A DNA stretch of 64,000 bases from Marinomonas foliarum (GTDB lineage: Bacteria > Pseudomonadota > Gammaproteobacteria > Pseudomonadales > Marinomonadaceae), in NCBI RefSeq assembly GCF_003337275.1, contig NZ_QPJQ01000004.1, positions 106,184-170,183 of the forward strand. The letters are read 5' to 3'. Shown here piece by piece: positions 1-8,417 of this stretch. Within the stretch, counting starts at the first letter, position 1, and every line of letters begins with the position of its first letter. The translations under genes were made by a program, and so were the position numbers. Below the pieces are notes generated by a model. The model was not told the DNA's origin and made no database searches. It saw nothing but the letters and a program-made list of their open reading frames with translations.

Positions 1-283
1 CCACAGCCAGAACACGCTTGGCTTTATCCTGACCAATAACATAATCATCTAAAGCAGCACTAAGTTTAGCTGGTGTTGGCAATTCATCTGCTGACTCGCC
101 GTCTTCACCTGCTTGAGATAGCTCTTGCGTAATAATGTTATTACATAGATCTACACACTCATTGCAAATATAAACAGAAGGACCAGCAATCAGCTTCTTA
201 ACTTCATCTTGGCTCTTTCCGCAAAAAGAGCAATACAATAACCGATCGGAGTGGTCGCCACGGCTAAAATTATCATCCGACAT
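1..283 (-). CDS. clpX: ATP-dependent Clp protease ATP-binding subunit ClpX (N-terminal part, runs off the left edge)
   Basis: AAA+ unfoldase that recognises substrates and feeds them to ClpP in the cytoplasm. Only about the first 94 codons are in the window. Reading from ATG at 283 the protein begins [10 protein letters not shown] and shows the ClpX zinc-binding domain: one CxxC pair (YCSFCG) and a second (ICNECVDLC), followed by a linker and the start of the AAA+ module ([17 protein letters not shown]). A good ribosome site (AGGGTGGA) precedes the ATG. It lies 16 nt downstream of clpP on the same strand, the usual tig-clpP-clpX order, so it is probably co-transcribed with clpP. The identification is firm; the ATPase core is outside the window. 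Confidence 0.96.
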   Translation of the reverse strand, partial: MSDDNFSRGDHSDRLLYCSFCGKSQDEVKKLIAGPSVYICNECVDLCNNIITQELSQAGEDGESADELPTPAKLSAALDDYVIGQDKAKRVLAV

Positions 284-299
284 TTATTCCACCCTTTTC

Positions 300-932
300 T
301 TAAACTTTTCGTTTCTGCAATATTTCATCAATCAAGCCGTATTCTTTTGCTGTCTCAGGGTTCATGAAGTTATCACGATCCGTATCAATAGCAACTTGCT
401 CAATCGGCTTGCCTGTATGAAAAGAAATAATTTCATTTAGCTTATGTTTAATACTTAAAATTTCACGTGTATGTATTTCAATATCAGAAGCCTGCCCCTG
501 ATAGCCACCTAATGGCTGGTGAATCATCACTCGTGAATTAGGCAAGCAATAACGTTTACCTTCTGCACCTGCAGTCAATAACAAAGCACCCATGCTAGCC
601 GCCTGACCAATACACATAGTGCTAACATCTGGCTTTATAAACTGCATCGTATCATAAATAGACATCCCTGCTGTAACAGAGCCACCAGGAGAATTAATAT
701 ACAAGTGAATGTCTTTGTCTGGGTTTTCAGACTCTAAAAACAATAGCTGAGCCACTACCAAGTTAGCCATGTGGTCTTCAACCTGACCAACTAAAAAAAT
801 TACTCGCTCCTTGAGCAAGCGCGAGTAAATATCGAACGACCTTTCTCCACGAGCAGTCTGTTCAATAACCATTGGAACAAGACCATTACTTGTGATTGCA
901 ACAGGACCAGTAGTTGGATTCGTCAAATTCAT
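300..932 (-). CDS. clpP: ATP-dependent Clp protease proteolytic subunit
   Basis: Serine peptidase that forms the double-heptamer chamber degrading substrates delivered by ClpX or ClpA. From ATG 932 the product is 210 residues, normal for the family. The catalytic triad is visible: Ser113 in [10 protein letters not shown], His138 in [10 protein letters not shown] and Asp187 in DTDRDNFM. The oxyanion-region SPGGSVTAG is also present. The open frame extends upstream to 968, but ATG 932 is chosen because AAGGAA sits about 6 nt before it and the upstream extension would run through the tig terminator hairpin. The neighbours tig (upstream) and clpX (downstream, 16-nt gap) match the standard cluster. 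A terminator-like hairpin directly precedes the ribosome site, so expression may depend on read-through from tig. Confidence 0.97.
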   Translation of the reverse strand: MNLTNPTTGPVAITSNGLVPMVIEQTARGERSFDIYSRLLKERVIFLVGQVEDHMANLVVAQLLFLESENPDKDIHLYINSPGGSVTAGMSIYDTMQFIKPDVSTMCIGQAASMGALLLTAGAEGKRYCLPNSRVMIHQPLGGYQGQASDIEIHTREILSIKHKLNEIISFHTGKPIEQVAIDTDRDNFMNPETAKEYGLIDEILQKRKV

Positions 933-950
933 ATCGCATTCCTTAAAACA

Positions 951-981
951 AAAAAGTCGACATAGCATTTGCTATGTCGAC
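951..981 (-). terminator. Intrinsic terminator or attenuator between tig and clpP
   Basis: A perfect 12-bp stem occupies 956-967 and 970-981 (arm GTCGACATAGCA). On the minus strand it is followed by TTTTTTGTTTT, the form of a Rho-independent terminator. It follows the tig stop codon and ends about 10 nt before the clpP ribosome site, so it must attenuate rather than abolish clpP transcription unless clpP has its own promoter inside this 74-nt gap. I see no clear separate promoter. Confidence 0.75.
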
Positions 982-1006
982 CTTATTAAAAAAGATAAGA
1001 CTCGTC

Positions 1007-2332
1007 TTATGCTTCTTCCCCAGCCTCTTCGGCTTGGGCATTTGGCTTGATAGCGTCTTCATAACCCAAAGTCACTTCAGTAACTTGAGCAGATTCTAAC
1101 AGTTTATCAACAACTTGCTCTTCAAGTACAGCAGATTGGACTTGAGCTAATTGCTCTTTGTTCTTTAAGTAAAAATCGATTACTTGCTGTGGCTCTTGAT
1201 AAGCTTGCGCCATATCTTCTAAGAATGAACGAACACGATCATCATCCACTTTCAAGTCATCTTTTTTGATCACTTCAGAAATCAACAAACCAAGTTTAGC
1301 GCGTTTTTTCGCTTCTTCTTGGAACAACTCAGCAGGTAACTGAGAGGCGTCAAATTCTTGGCCACCAAACTGCTGAGCTGCTTGCTTACGAAGTGCATCA
1401 ACTTCTTGATCAATAAGCGCAGAAGGTACTTCAACTTCATTAATAGAAGACAAGCCTTCAAACAACGCATTTTTCAATTTAGATTTAACAGCTTGATTAA
1501 GCTCACGATCCATATTCTTACGAACTTCAGCGCGCAAAGCATCAACAGTTGCCGTTTCTAAACCAAATTTCTCAACAAAAGCATCATTCAACTCTGGAAC
1601 AATTTGCTCTGCAACTTCAGATACAGTGATCTTAAATGTTGCTTCTTGGCCTTTCAGGTTTTCTGCTTGGTAATCTTCAGGGAAAGTCACAGTAATTGTG
1701 CGCTCTTCGCCTGCTTTAGCACCAAGAATACCAGATTCAAAACCTGGGATCATTGTATTAGAACCCAATACAAGCTTGTGACCTTCTGCAGCACCGCCTT
1801 CAAAGGCTTCATCACCAAGGTAACCGACAAAATCGATTGTCACTTGATCGCCATCAGCAGATTCACGCTCAACAGCAGACCAATCAGCATTTTGTTTACG
1901 CAAAGTTTCTAGCATAGTATCAACGTCCGCATCTGTTACTTCAGATACAACACGTTCAACTTTGATCGCAGAGTTATCTGCCAATGCAACTTCTGGGTAA
2001 ACTTCAACTTTTACAACAAACTCAAGATCTGCACCTTCAGTGAAGTTCTTTGGTTCAATAGAAGGCATGCCTGCAGGCTGAATAGATTCTTTTTGAATAG
2101 CTTCAACATAAGCATCACGCATAATTTGTTCTACTGCGTCGATACGAATACCTTGACCGTAACGTTTTTTAACAACGCTAACAGGTACTTTACCCTTACG
2201 GAATCCATCGATACGAATTGTCTTCGCTGTTTTAGCCACTTCAGAATTTACTTTCTCGTCAACACGAGCAGCAGGAATACTAATTGTTAAAACGCGCTCG
2301 ATTGGAGACGTTGTCTCTACAGAAACTTGCAT
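1007..2332 (-). CDS. tig: Trigger factor, ribosome-associated peptidyl-prolyl isomerase/chaperone
   Basis: Binds nascent chains at the ribosome exit tunnel and assists folding. The 441-residue length fits the family (E. coli 432). The N-terminal ribosome-binding domain contains the signature GFRKGKVP near residue 43, the part that contacts protein L23. An FKBP-type isomerase domain follows at roughly 160-245 (DFVGYLGDEAFEGG), then the long helical C-terminal chaperone domain, ending in an acidic tail (EEAGEEA). GAGGAAG precedes the ATG at good spacing. It is the first gene of the tig-clpP-clpX cluster and is separated from clpP by a terminator-like hairpin. Confidence 0.97.
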   Translation of the reverse strand: MQVSVETTSPIERVLTISIPAARVDEKVNSEVAKTAKTIRIDGFRKGKVPVSVVKKRYGQGIRIDAVEQIMRDAYVEAIQKESIQPAGMPSIEPKNFTEGADLEFVVKVEVYPEVALADNSAIKVERVVSEVTDADVDTMLETLRKQNADWSAVERESADGDQVTIDFVGYLGDEAFEGGAAEGHKLVLGSNTMIPGFESGILGAKAGEERTITVTFPEDYQAENLKGQEATFKITVSEVAEQIVPELNDAFVEKFGLETATVDALRAEVRKNMDRELNQAVKSKLKNALFEGLSSINEVEVPSALIDQEVDALRKQAAQQFGGQEFDASQLPAELFQEEAKKRAKLGLLISEVIKKDDLKVDDDRVRSFLEDMAQAYQEPQQVIDFYLKNKEQLAQVQSAVLEEQVVDKLLESAQVTEVTLGYEDAIKPNAQAEEAGEEA

Positions 2333-2452
2333 AAAACTTCCTCTCGGGAACTTGCTTTTAATTTGTTGGCTTCCTTGTTAATAACAAGGCATCTATTCAA
2401 TTACAGCCAGCAAAACCTAAATAAAAAATTCAATTAAAGTAATGGACTGAAA

Positions 2453-2529
2453 TGGTGCTCCGTACTGGATTCGAACCAGTGACCTACCGCTTAGAAGGCG
2501 GTTGCTCTATCCAACTGAGCTAACGGAAC
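2453..2529 (-). tRNA. tRNA-Arg (anticodon TCT)
   Basis: The minus strand folds into a complete cloverleaf of 77 nt including an encoded CCA. The acceptor GTTCCGT pairs with ACGGAGC (one G-U), the D arm has AGCTCAGTTGGAT, the anticodon stem-loop CCGCCTTCTAAGCGG carries TCT, and the T loop contains GTTCGAATC. TCT decodes AGA/AGG arginine codons. It has its own sigma70-type promoter 30-60 nt upstream and a GC-rich discriminator. Confidence 0.97.
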
Positions 2530-2558
2530 CTAGGTCATTACATTTCATGTGGTGGGCT

Positions 2559-2586
2559 ATTATAGGGATGGAATAGCAATCGTCAA
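2559..2586 (-). promoter_or_regulatory. Sigma70-type promoter of tRNA-Arg
   Basis: On the minus strand a -35 box TTGACG (2581-2586) is separated by exactly 16 nt from a consensus -10 TATAAT (2559-2564). The following discriminator begins AGCCCACC, GC-rich as in stable RNA promoters under stringent control. The mature tRNA starts 30 nt downstream. The assignment comes from sequence match only. Confidence 0.8.
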
Positions 2587-2595
2587 CCAATAGAC

Positions 2596-2621
2596 ATAAA
2601 AAAGCCCAGTAAAACTGGGCT
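2596..2621 (-). terminator. Orphan intrinsic terminator (minus strand)
   Basis: The stem AGCCCAG/CTGGGCT (2603-2609 and 2615-2621) has a 5-nt loop and, on the minus strand, is followed by a run of six T. It ends just before the tRNA-Arg promoter. No protein gene on the minus strand lies upstream of it: the next gene to the right is on the plus strand. A terminator without a gene suggests an unannotated transcript ending here. Confidence 0.7.
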
Positions 2622-2699
2622 AAAATGATTATTTGCAACCAAGGAACCTAGAATAGCTTAGATCTACTACTCCAAAGTACAAATATCACAAAAGGAACA
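2597..2699 (-). ncRNA. Candidate small RNA upstream of tRNA-Arg
   Basis: This is a hypothesis. On the minus strand a possible promoter has TTGTTT, a 17-nt spacer and TATTAT (-10 at 2706-2711). It would start a transcript near 2699 that ends at the orphan terminator around 2597, giving about 100 nt. I see no open reading frame with a ribosome site in it and do not recognise an Rfam family. The -35 match is weak (3 of 6); the -10 and the terminator are good. An untranslated remnant of a lost gene is the alternative. Confidence 0.3.
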
Positions 2700-2755
2700 A
2701 AGCAGATAATACAGCGCCGCCTTTGCAAAAACAAGTTCAATGCGCCAAAACAAAA

Positions 2756-2782
2756 CACATTGCACTGTATTTGTGCAATGTG
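2756..2782. repeat. 10-bp inverted repeat upstream of the YihY-type gene
   Basis: CACATTGCAC (2756-2765) and GTGCAATGTG (2773-2782) are perfect inverted copies separated by 7 nt. On the minus strand the stem is followed by TTTTGTTTT, terminator-like; on the plus strand it lies about 17 nt before a TATAAT sequence (2799-2804). It could be an operator for the plus-strand gene or a terminator; the sequence does not decide. Confidence 0.45.
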
Positions 2783-2863
2783 CACAAACAAGAAATTTTA
2801 TAATTTTTTTTGACCTGTGATATCGTTAATACATTAACTAATCCAAATCGAGTCACGCCAAAG

Positions 2864-3724
2864 ATGCCACAGCTATTTAATCAAATATACCTTCTTATAA
2901 AACGTTATGGGCACCTTACAAAAAGCCGCTTTCAAAACAGCAACCTTTCTCAAAAAGCAGCCCAACTAACACTCTCCAGCTTGTTAGCTGCCGTCCCGAT
3001 CATCACTATCATTGTCGGGATACTAAGCTTCACGCCTACACTAAAAGATATGCAATCTCAGCTATTTGGCCTTATTGAACAACATATGGCGCCAGGCACA
3101 AGCGATATCATGCTCCCCTACTTAATAGAATTTTCAGCTCAAACTAAAAATCTCCCCATTGCAGGTCTTATCGCCCTCGTTTTAACCGCACTATTATTAC
3201 TCAATAGCTTTGAAAACAGCGTGCAATCTATATGGAGAATAGAGAAACCCCGTAAAATAAGAGAACGCCTTTTGACGTATTGGGCCATCCTTACATTAGG
3301 ACCTATATTGTTTGCTGCCTCACTAAGCCTTTACGGAACGCTCATCTCAATGGAAATACAGGATAACCAGACAAGCTCCTGGGTAAATAATTTGCTCGAA
3401 CTAGCCACTATTGTACTTTACTTTTTAATGCTTCTGACTCTTAACTTTTTAACACCTAACGCTGACGTTTCAGTAAAATGGGCATCTATTTCAGCATTAT
3501 TAGGTAGTATTGGACTTTATACCCTCAATACAATCTTTAGCTCGTTCGCACATTTCTTCACCAGCTATCAGGTTGTTTATGGTGCATTTGCCGCAATTCC
3601 GATTTTTCTGATATGGCTACAAACCTCATGGCTTATTGTTTTAGCATCCATTTGCCTATGCGCTACCCTGCACAGCATAAAAAACACTAGCCAAGATAAA
3701 AACTTATCATCTGGTCAGGATTAA
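2864..3724 (+). CDS. YihY/BrkB family inner-membrane protein
   Basis: Multi-pass inner-membrane protein of the YihY (formerly RNase BN) family; the molecular function of the family is not settled. The N-terminal region has the family pattern SQKAAQLTLSSLLAAVPIIT, and about five to six hydrophobic segments follow. The conserved IWRIEKPRKIRERLLTYW region and the last segment YQVVYGAFAAIPIFLIWLQ are typical. A TTG upstream (2810) keeps the frame open, but it directly follows a T tract; ATG 2864 (MPQLFNQIYLL) matches the family N-terminus better although its ribosome site is weak. The length is 286 residues from this start. It is followed 37 nt later by the phosphoribosyltransferase gene on the same strand. 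Confidence 0.85.
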   Translation: MPQLFNQIYLLIKRYGHLTKSRFQNSNLSQKAAQLTLSSLLAAVPIITIIVGILSFTPTLKDMQSQLFGLIEQHMAPGTSDIMLPYLIEFSAQTKNLPIAGLIALVLTALLLLNSFENSVQSIWRIEKPRKIRERLLTYWAILTLGPILFAASLSLYGTLISMEIQDNQTSSWVNNLLELATIVLYFLMLLTLNFLTPNADVSVKWASISALLGSIGLYTLNTIFSSFAHFFTSYQVVYGAFAAIPIFLIWLQTSWLIVLASICLCATLHSIKNTSQDKNLSSGQD

Positions 3725-3761
3725 TGTAAAATCCCGCCAATTTTTCACAATAGGGCTCACC

Positions 3762-4313
3762 ATGACGAACACAATCAACGAACTAAACAAAATTTTAGAA
3801 GAAGCAGATTGCTTAGTCGACGAAGCTACGCTCAACAAAGCTCTAGATAAAATGGCCACCCAGATAACAACAGATCTATCAGATAAGCTCCCTCTTGTGC
3901 TGTGTGTTATGAATGGGGGATTAATTCCGACTGCAGCACTAATCGAACGTCTTAATTTCCCTCTTGAAGTTGATTACATCCACGCAACTCGCTACGGAAT
4001 GGAAACTGAAGGCACTTCACTCAATTGGTTGAGCTATCCACAGACAAAACTAAAAGACAGACATGTTCTTGTTGTTGATGATATTTTTGACCAAGGACAC
4101 ACACTACAAGCTATCGCTAAGTGGCTAGAAACCCAAGAGACTCATAGCGTTTATACAGCAACAGTAATCAACAAACTGCACGATAGAAAAACAGACATGA
4201 CTCCAGATTATATTGGAGAAGATGTTGTTGACCGCTTTTTATTCGGCTATGGCATGGACTACAAAGGCTTTTTCAGAAATCTAAAAGGCATTTACGCCGT
4301 TAAAGACAGCTAA
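3762..4313 (+). CDS. hpt: Hypoxanthine-guanine phosphoribosyltransferase
   Basis: Purine salvage enzyme that joins hypoxanthine or guanine to PRPP. The type I PRTase fold is recognised by the PRPP-binding loop VLVVDDIFDQGHT at residues 102-114, where the two aspartates contact the ribose, and by the pyrophosphate loop VMNGGLIP near residue 50. The flexible catalytic loop HATRYGMETEG contains the RYG motif of HGPRTs. The length of 183 residues is normal. It ends 30 nt before a strong bidirectional terminator. The base preference between hypoxanthine and guanine cannot be read from sequence alone. Confidence 0.88.
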   Translation: MTNTINELNKILEEADCLVDEATLNKALDKMATQITTDLSDKLPLVLCVMNGGLIPTAALIERLNFPLEVDYIHATRYGMETEGTSLNWLSYPQTKLKDRHVLVVDDIFDQGHTLQAIAKWLETQETHSVYTATVINKLHDRKTDMTPDYIGEDVVDRFLFGYGMDYKGFFRNLKGIYAVKDS

Positions 4314-4343
4314 GCCCCTTACACAAAATACCAAAAGACTGAC

Positions 4344-4376
4344 AAAAAAATACCCACTTTAAAGTGGGTATTTTTT
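4344..4376. terminator. Bidirectional terminator between hpt and sthA
   Basis: The stem TACCCACTTT/AAAGTGGGTA (4351-4370) is flanked by seven A on the left and six T on the right, so it can terminate the plus-strand hpt transcript and the minus-strand nqr-sthA transcript. The two genes are convergent. Confidence 0.9.
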
Positions 4377-4392
4377 ATTAAACTCACAACAC

Positions 4393-5787
4393 TTAGAACA
4401 CTCGGTTAAAGCCGTTAAGTGCCGCCACTCGATAGGCTTCTGCCATAGTCGGGTAGTTAAACGTCGTATTCAAAAAATACTTAAGCGTATTTTGCTCGCC
4501 CGGTTGCTTCATAATAGCCTGACCGATATGCACGATCTCTGAAGCTTGGTCACCAAAACAGTGTATTCCTAACAACTCCAGAGACTCACGATGGAAAAGG
4601 ATTTTTAGCATACCTACCGCTTCACCTGTTATTTGTGCACGAGCAGTATTCTTAAAGAAAGCACGGCCAACCTCATAAGGCACTTTTTCAGCAGTCAGCT
4701 CCGCTTCGGTTTTACCAACAGAGCTAATTTCAGGAATGGTATAAATCCCTGTTGGCACTTCACTGATAAATTCCCCGCCAGCAGCGCCAAACATGTTTGC
4801 AGCAGCAGCACGACCTTGATCGTAAGCCGCACTCGCCAAACTTGGCCAACCAATTACGTCACCAGCCGCATAAACGTTTTCAACTTGAGTCTGGTAAGTA
4901 TCATTAACGGCAAGTTGGCCACGAGTATTAACATCTAAGTTAATGGACTCTAGACCCAAATTATCAGTATTACCAGAACGCCCGTTACAGAACAACAAAG
5001 CATCTGCACGTAATTTTTTGCCAGATGCCATATGCATGACAACGCCACGCTCCGTGGTTTCAACAGAATCATACGTTTCGTTGTGACGAATTAGAACACC
5101 ACCATCGCGCAAGTGATAACTCAACGCATCGGTAATTTCATCATCAAGAAAGCTCAATAGTTTTTTGGCTGGATTGATTAGCTCAACGCGCACACCCAGA
5201 CCACAAAAAATTGATGCATACTCACAACCAATGACACCCGCACCATAAATAATTAATGAACGCGGAGTATGACTCAAGCTTAGAATGGTATCAGAGCAAT
5301 AAATACGAGGATGTGAAAAATCGATATTAGCTGGACGATACGGACGCGAACCTGTTGCAATAACAACTTTCTTCGCGACTAGCAGCTCCGGTCCCTTTTC
5401 ATAAGTATTTACTTCTATTGTATTGGCATCCTTGAATTTACCTTTACCAAAGTAAATATCAATTCGGTTACGCGCATAATACTCTGTACGACCCATAACC
5501 TGCTGATCAATAACTCTATTTGCGCGATCCAACACTTTTGGAAACGAAAACCAACGAGGCTCACCAATATCACGAAACATTGGATTAGTATTGAATGCAA
5601 TAATTTCCTTAACAGCGTGACGCAACGCTTTTGATGGAATAGTTCCTAAATGCGTACAGCTTCCGCCAACTTGCGAACTCGCTTCAATCACAGCCACTCT
5701 TTTGCCAGCCTTCGCCGCACTCATCGCGGCACCTTCTCCGGCAGGACCTGTGCCTAAAACCACCACATCATAATGTCTCGTCGTCAT
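4393..5787 (-). CDS. sthA: Soluble pyridine nucleotide transhydrogenase
   Basis: FAD enzyme that moves reducing equivalents between NADPH and NAD+, balancing the pools. From ATG 5787 ([10 protein letters not shown]) it has 464 residues, the family length. The FAD-binding GTGPAGEG lies at the N-terminus. The region [13 protein letters not shown] carries one cysteine where lipoamide dehydrogenases have a CxxxxC disulfide, as in SthA. A second Rossmann motif [11 protein letters not shown] binds NAD(P), and the dimerisation domain ends [16 protein letters not shown]. An upstream TTG at 5808 is possible, but GAAGAGGG sits 7 nt before ATG 5787. It is 21 nt after nqrM on the same strand, so it is probably the last gene of the Na+-NQR operon, an unusual and functionally sensible position. 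Confidence 0.95.
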   Translation of the reverse strand: MTTRHYDVVVLGTGPAGEGAAMSAAKAGKRVAVIEASSQVGGSCTHLGTIPSKALRHAVKEIIAFNTNPMFRDIGEPRWFSFPKVLDRANRVIDQQVMGRTEYYARNRIDIYFGKGKFKDANTIEVNTYEKGPELLVAKKVVIATGSRPYRPANIDFSHPRIYCSDTILSLSHTPRSLIIYGAGVIGCEYASIFCGLGVRVELINPAKKLLSFLDDEITDALSYHLRDGGVLIRHNETYDSVETTERGVVMHMASGKKLRADALLFCNGRSGNTDNLGLESINLDVNTRGQLAVNDTYQTQVENVYAAGDVIGWPSLASAAYDQGRAAAANMFGAAGGEFISEVPTGIYTIPEISSVGKTEAELTAEKVPYEVGRAFFKNTARAQITGEAVGMLKILFHRESLELLGIHCFGDQASEIVHIGQAIMKQPGEQNTLKYFLNTTFNYPTMAEAYRVAALNGFNRVF

Positions 5788-5808
5788 AATACCCTCTTCA
5801 CTGTTCAA

Positions 5809-6042
5809 TTATTTAGATGCGTCATAAAACGTGTCATCAGAAACCGTTGCCGCCATACCTTTTTTCGTTTCTTTTTCACATTTACCTTTATCGCCACCAC
5901 AAATATCGCAGGCAACTTCCATCCCCAACGCACTCATACCACCACAAGAGCCAGAAATAGGCTTTCTACCCATCAATACACCGACAGACATGGCTGTTAC
6001 CAACAAAAGCATCAGAACAAATGCAAGAACAATAGTTAACAT
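5809..6042 (-). CDS. nqrM: Na+-translocating NADH:quinone reductase maturation protein NqrM
   Basis: Small membrane protein needed to deliver or hold iron for the cysteine-liganded Fe centre between NqrD and NqrE. The 77-residue product has one N-terminal transmembrane segment (residues 1-25, VLAFVLMLLLVTAMSVGVLM) and then the family signature GSCGGMSALGME, with four cysteines in total (GSCGG, VACDICGG, KGKCEK). The cysteines are the proposed iron ligands. It stands between apbE and sthA at the end of the nqr cluster, as in other NQR operons. The C-terminal extension after the cysteines (about 25 residues) is a little longer than usual. Confidence 0.93.
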   Translation of the reverse strand: MLTIVLAFVLMLLLVTAMSVGVLMGRKPISGSCGGMSALGMEVACDICGGDKGKCEKETKKGMAATVSDDTFYDASK

Positions 6043-6070
6043 ATGATCTCTCCAGAAAAATTAATTGCTT

Positions 6071-7084
6071 TTAATTCAAATAAGGCTCAAAGGCTTTAGA
6101 AGAATACTCTTCAAAACCGAAATCAGTCTTCACCAACAAGTACGCCGCAATTCCATTCTGCTGTGCGAAATCAAGACCCTTGTCAGGACCAAGCGCCGTA
6201 ATGGCCGTTGCGAGACCATCCGCCATTGTGGCCGTCTTATCAATTACTGTCACAGAAACCAGCTTATGAGTTATCGGTCTTCCCGTAACAGGGTTAATAG
6301 TATGAGAATACCTCACACCATTTTTCTCAAAATAATTTCTATAATCACCTGAGGTTGCAACTGCAATATCCGTCACTGCAATAATTCTTTCGGCAATGTC
6401 ATGACCACCAGAAGGGCTTTCAATTGCAATGCGCCAAGGAGAGCCGTCAGATTTCATCCCTTTCGATAAAATTTCACCACCTACCTCAACCAAATAACTT
6501 TCAACACCATAATCTCGTAACACCATAGCAACAGCGTCAACGCCGTAACCTTTTGCGATGGAAGACAGATCAACGTAAATGTCTTTTTGTTTAGTTAATC
6601 TAAGACCATCCAACGTTAGAAATTGATATCCTACTCGAGACTTCGCCTCGTCAATTGCAGCTTGACTTGGAACCACATCTTCTCGCTTACCAGGTCCAAA
6701 CCCCCATAAATTTACTAGTGGACCTATTGTAACATCATACTCACCACTACTCATTTCACTAATCAATAAAGCCTTATCAATTACGTAAGCCATCTCTTCA
6801 CTAATAATAGTAGATTGGCCTGCTGGCGACCCATTAAAAAGCGAAAGTTCTGAGTTAGAGTCATAGGTGGACATCAACTTATTGACTTTTACTAAAGCAG
6901 AATCAACATCCTGTTTTAAGTCAGTGGCATTTGACACATCTTTAGTTGTAAAAAACTTAACTGTATAAGTTGTCCCCATGGTGGGACCAGAAAAACTCAC
7001 TAACTCAGGACTGAATACAGAGAAGCGGTACACAGCCGTAGCGGCAACAAGTAGAAGAGCAAAAAATACTATTTTTTTACGCAT
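6071..7084 (-). CDS. apbE: FAD:protein FMN transferase
   Basis: Attaches FMN covalently to threonines of NqrB and NqrC using FAD as donor, Mg2+ dependent, on the periplasmic side. The 337-residue protein starts with a hydrophobic export/anchor segment (residues 4-21). The ApbE signature FSGPTMGTTYTVKF follows, then the FAD-binding region SSIAKGYGVDAVA and the conserved SHTINPVTGRPI and DGLATAITALG motifs. No lipobox cysteine is seen at the end of the signal. It follows nqrF by 64 nt and precedes nqrM, matching its job as flavinylation factor for the pump. A perfect palindrome in the nqrF-apbE gap may lower its transcription relative to nqrA-F. Confidence 0.95.
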   Translation of the reverse strand: MRKKIVFFALLLVAATAVYRFSVFSPELVSFSGPTMGTTYTVKFFTTKDVSNATDLKQDVDSALVKVNKLMSTYDSNSELSLFNGSPAGQSTIISEEMAYVIDKALLISEMSSGEYDVTIGPLVNLWGFGPGKREDVVPSQAAIDEAKSRVGYQFLTLDGLRLTKQKDIYVDLSSIAKGYGVDAVAMVLRDYGVESYLVEVGGEILSKGMKSDGSPWRIAIESPSGGHDIAERIIAVTDIAVATSGDYRNYFEKNGVRYSHTINPVTGRPITHKLVSVTVIDKTATMADGLATAITALGPDKGLDFAQQNGIAAYLLVKTDFGFEEYSSKAFEPYLN

Positions 7085-7110
7085 ATAAATCTTTTTTTAG
7101 TTACTTATAA

Positions 7111-7142
7111 AATAAAGACCCACCAATTGGTGGGTCTTTATT
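7111..7142 (-). terminator. Perfect palindrome / partial terminator between nqrF and apbE
   Basis: A 32-nt perfect palindrome (half-site AATAAAGACCCACCAA) lies 6 nt after the nqrF stop codon. On the minus strand it is followed by a T-rich stretch. It has terminator form but stands inside an otherwise continuous set of nqr-related genes, so it more likely trims or stabilises the nqrA-F message than ends all transcription. Confidence 0.7.
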
Positions 7143-7148
7143 CAAGTG

Positions 7149-8375
7149 TTAGCCACCGAAATCATCAAGCAAGATGTTTTCTTTTTCTACACCTAGATCT
7201 TCTAGCATCTTGATAACAGATGCGTTCATCATTGGAGGCCCACACATGTAGTACTCACAATCTTCTGGAGCAGGGTGATCTTTCAAGTAACTATCATAAA
7301 GAACGTTATGAATGAAACCTGTTTTACCTTCCCAATTATCCTCTGGCTGAGGATCAGAAAGCGCCAAATGCCATTCGAAGTTATCGTTTTCTTCTTGAAG
7401 CTTATCATACTCCTCAGAGTAGAAAGCCTCACGTACACTACGAGCACCGTACCAGAAAGAAATCTTACGCTTAGAGTTCAGACGTTTAAGCTGATCGAAG
7501 ATATGAGAACGCATTGGCGCCATACCTGCACCACCACCAACAAACACCATTTCAGCTTCCGTATCTTTCGCGAAGAACTCACCGAATGGGCCGTATACCT
7601 TAATCTTATCGCCAGGCTTAAGACTGAACACATAAGAAGACATTTGCCCCGGTGGTAAGTCATCCTTACCTGGAGGTGGAGAAGCAATACGAATATTAAA
7701 CTTCACAATGCCCTTTTCTTCAGGGTAGTTCGCCATTGAATAAGCACGAATAACGGTTTCATCAACCTTAGAAACAAATTTCCAAAGATTAAATTTATCC
7801 CAGTCACCACGATACTCTTCTTCGATATCAAAATCTTTGTATTCGACTGTATGAGCAGGCGCTTCAAGCTGAACATAACCACCAGCACGGAAATCAACGT
7901 TCTCACCTTCAGGCAATTTCAACGTCAATTCTTTGATAAAGGTTGCTAAGTTAGGATTTGACTCAACGGTACATTCCCAAGCTTTAACACCAAACACCTC
8001 TTCAGGTACCTCTACGTCCATATCCTGTTTCACAGAAACCTGACAAGACAAGCGGTAACCTTCTTTTTCATCGCGACGGGTAAAATGAGACTGCTCAGTA
8101 GACAGCATAGAGCCACCACCAGTAGTCACCTTACACTTACATTGAGCACAAGTACCACCACCGCCACACGCTGATGATAGAAAAATACCACTGTTCGCTA
8201 AAGTCTGAAGCAACTTACCACCAGCAGGTGCTGTCACTTCCTTTTCGCCATTGATGCGGATTGTTACGTCCCCAGAACTTACCAAGCGCGCACGAGCAGC
8301 AAGGATAATTGCCACTAACGCAAGCACGATAGCTGTGAACATCACCACACCTAGAATAATTTCTAAGTTGACCAT
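7149..8375 (-). CDS. nqrF: Na+-NQR subunit F (NADH dehydrogenase module)
   Basis: Entry point of electrons from NADH into the sodium pump. The 408-residue protein has one N-terminal membrane helix (about 4-27). A plant-type 2Fe-2S domain follows with ligands Cys70, Cys76, Cys79 ([13 protein letters not shown]) and Cys111 (RLSCQVS). Next comes a ferredoxin-NADP reductase-like module with FAD-binding RAYSMANYP and the NADH-binding [15 protein letters not shown], and the terminal [13 protein letters not shown] region. All cofactor motifs are intact. It is the last structural nqr gene, 42 nt after nqrE, followed by apbE. Confidence 0.98.
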   Translation of the reverse strand: MVNLEIILGVVMFTAIVLALVAIILAARARLVSSGDVTIRINGEKEVTAPAGGKLLQTLANSGIFLSSACGGGGTCAQCKCKVTTGGGSMLSTEQSHFTRRDEKEGYRLSCQVSVKQDMDVEVPEEVFGVKAWECTVESNPNLATFIKELTLKLPEGENVDFRAGGYVQLEAPAHTVEYKDFDIEEEYRGDWDKFNLWKFVSKVDETVIRAYSMANYPEEKGIVKFNIRIASPPPGKDDLPPGQMSSYVFSLKPGDKIKVYGPFGEFFAKDTEAEMVFVGGGAGMAPMRSHIFDQLKRLNSKRKISFWYGARSVREAFYSEEYDKLQEENDNFEWHLALSDPQPEDNWEGKTGFIHNVLYDSYLKDHPAPEDCEYYMCGPPMMNASVIKMLEDLGVEKENILLDDFGG

Positions 8376-8417
8376 GTTAGTTAAACCTTATTCTTGGTTG
8401 TCTAAATGTGCAGCCAA

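Noticed and set aside
2799..2804. TATAAT as -10 of the YihY-type gene
   Set aside because: A -35 box at proper spacing is not recognisable, so only the sequence itself is mentioned.
2810..2863. TTG start for the YihY-type gene
   Set aside because: It directly follows a T tract and lacks a ribosome site; ATG 2864 fits better.
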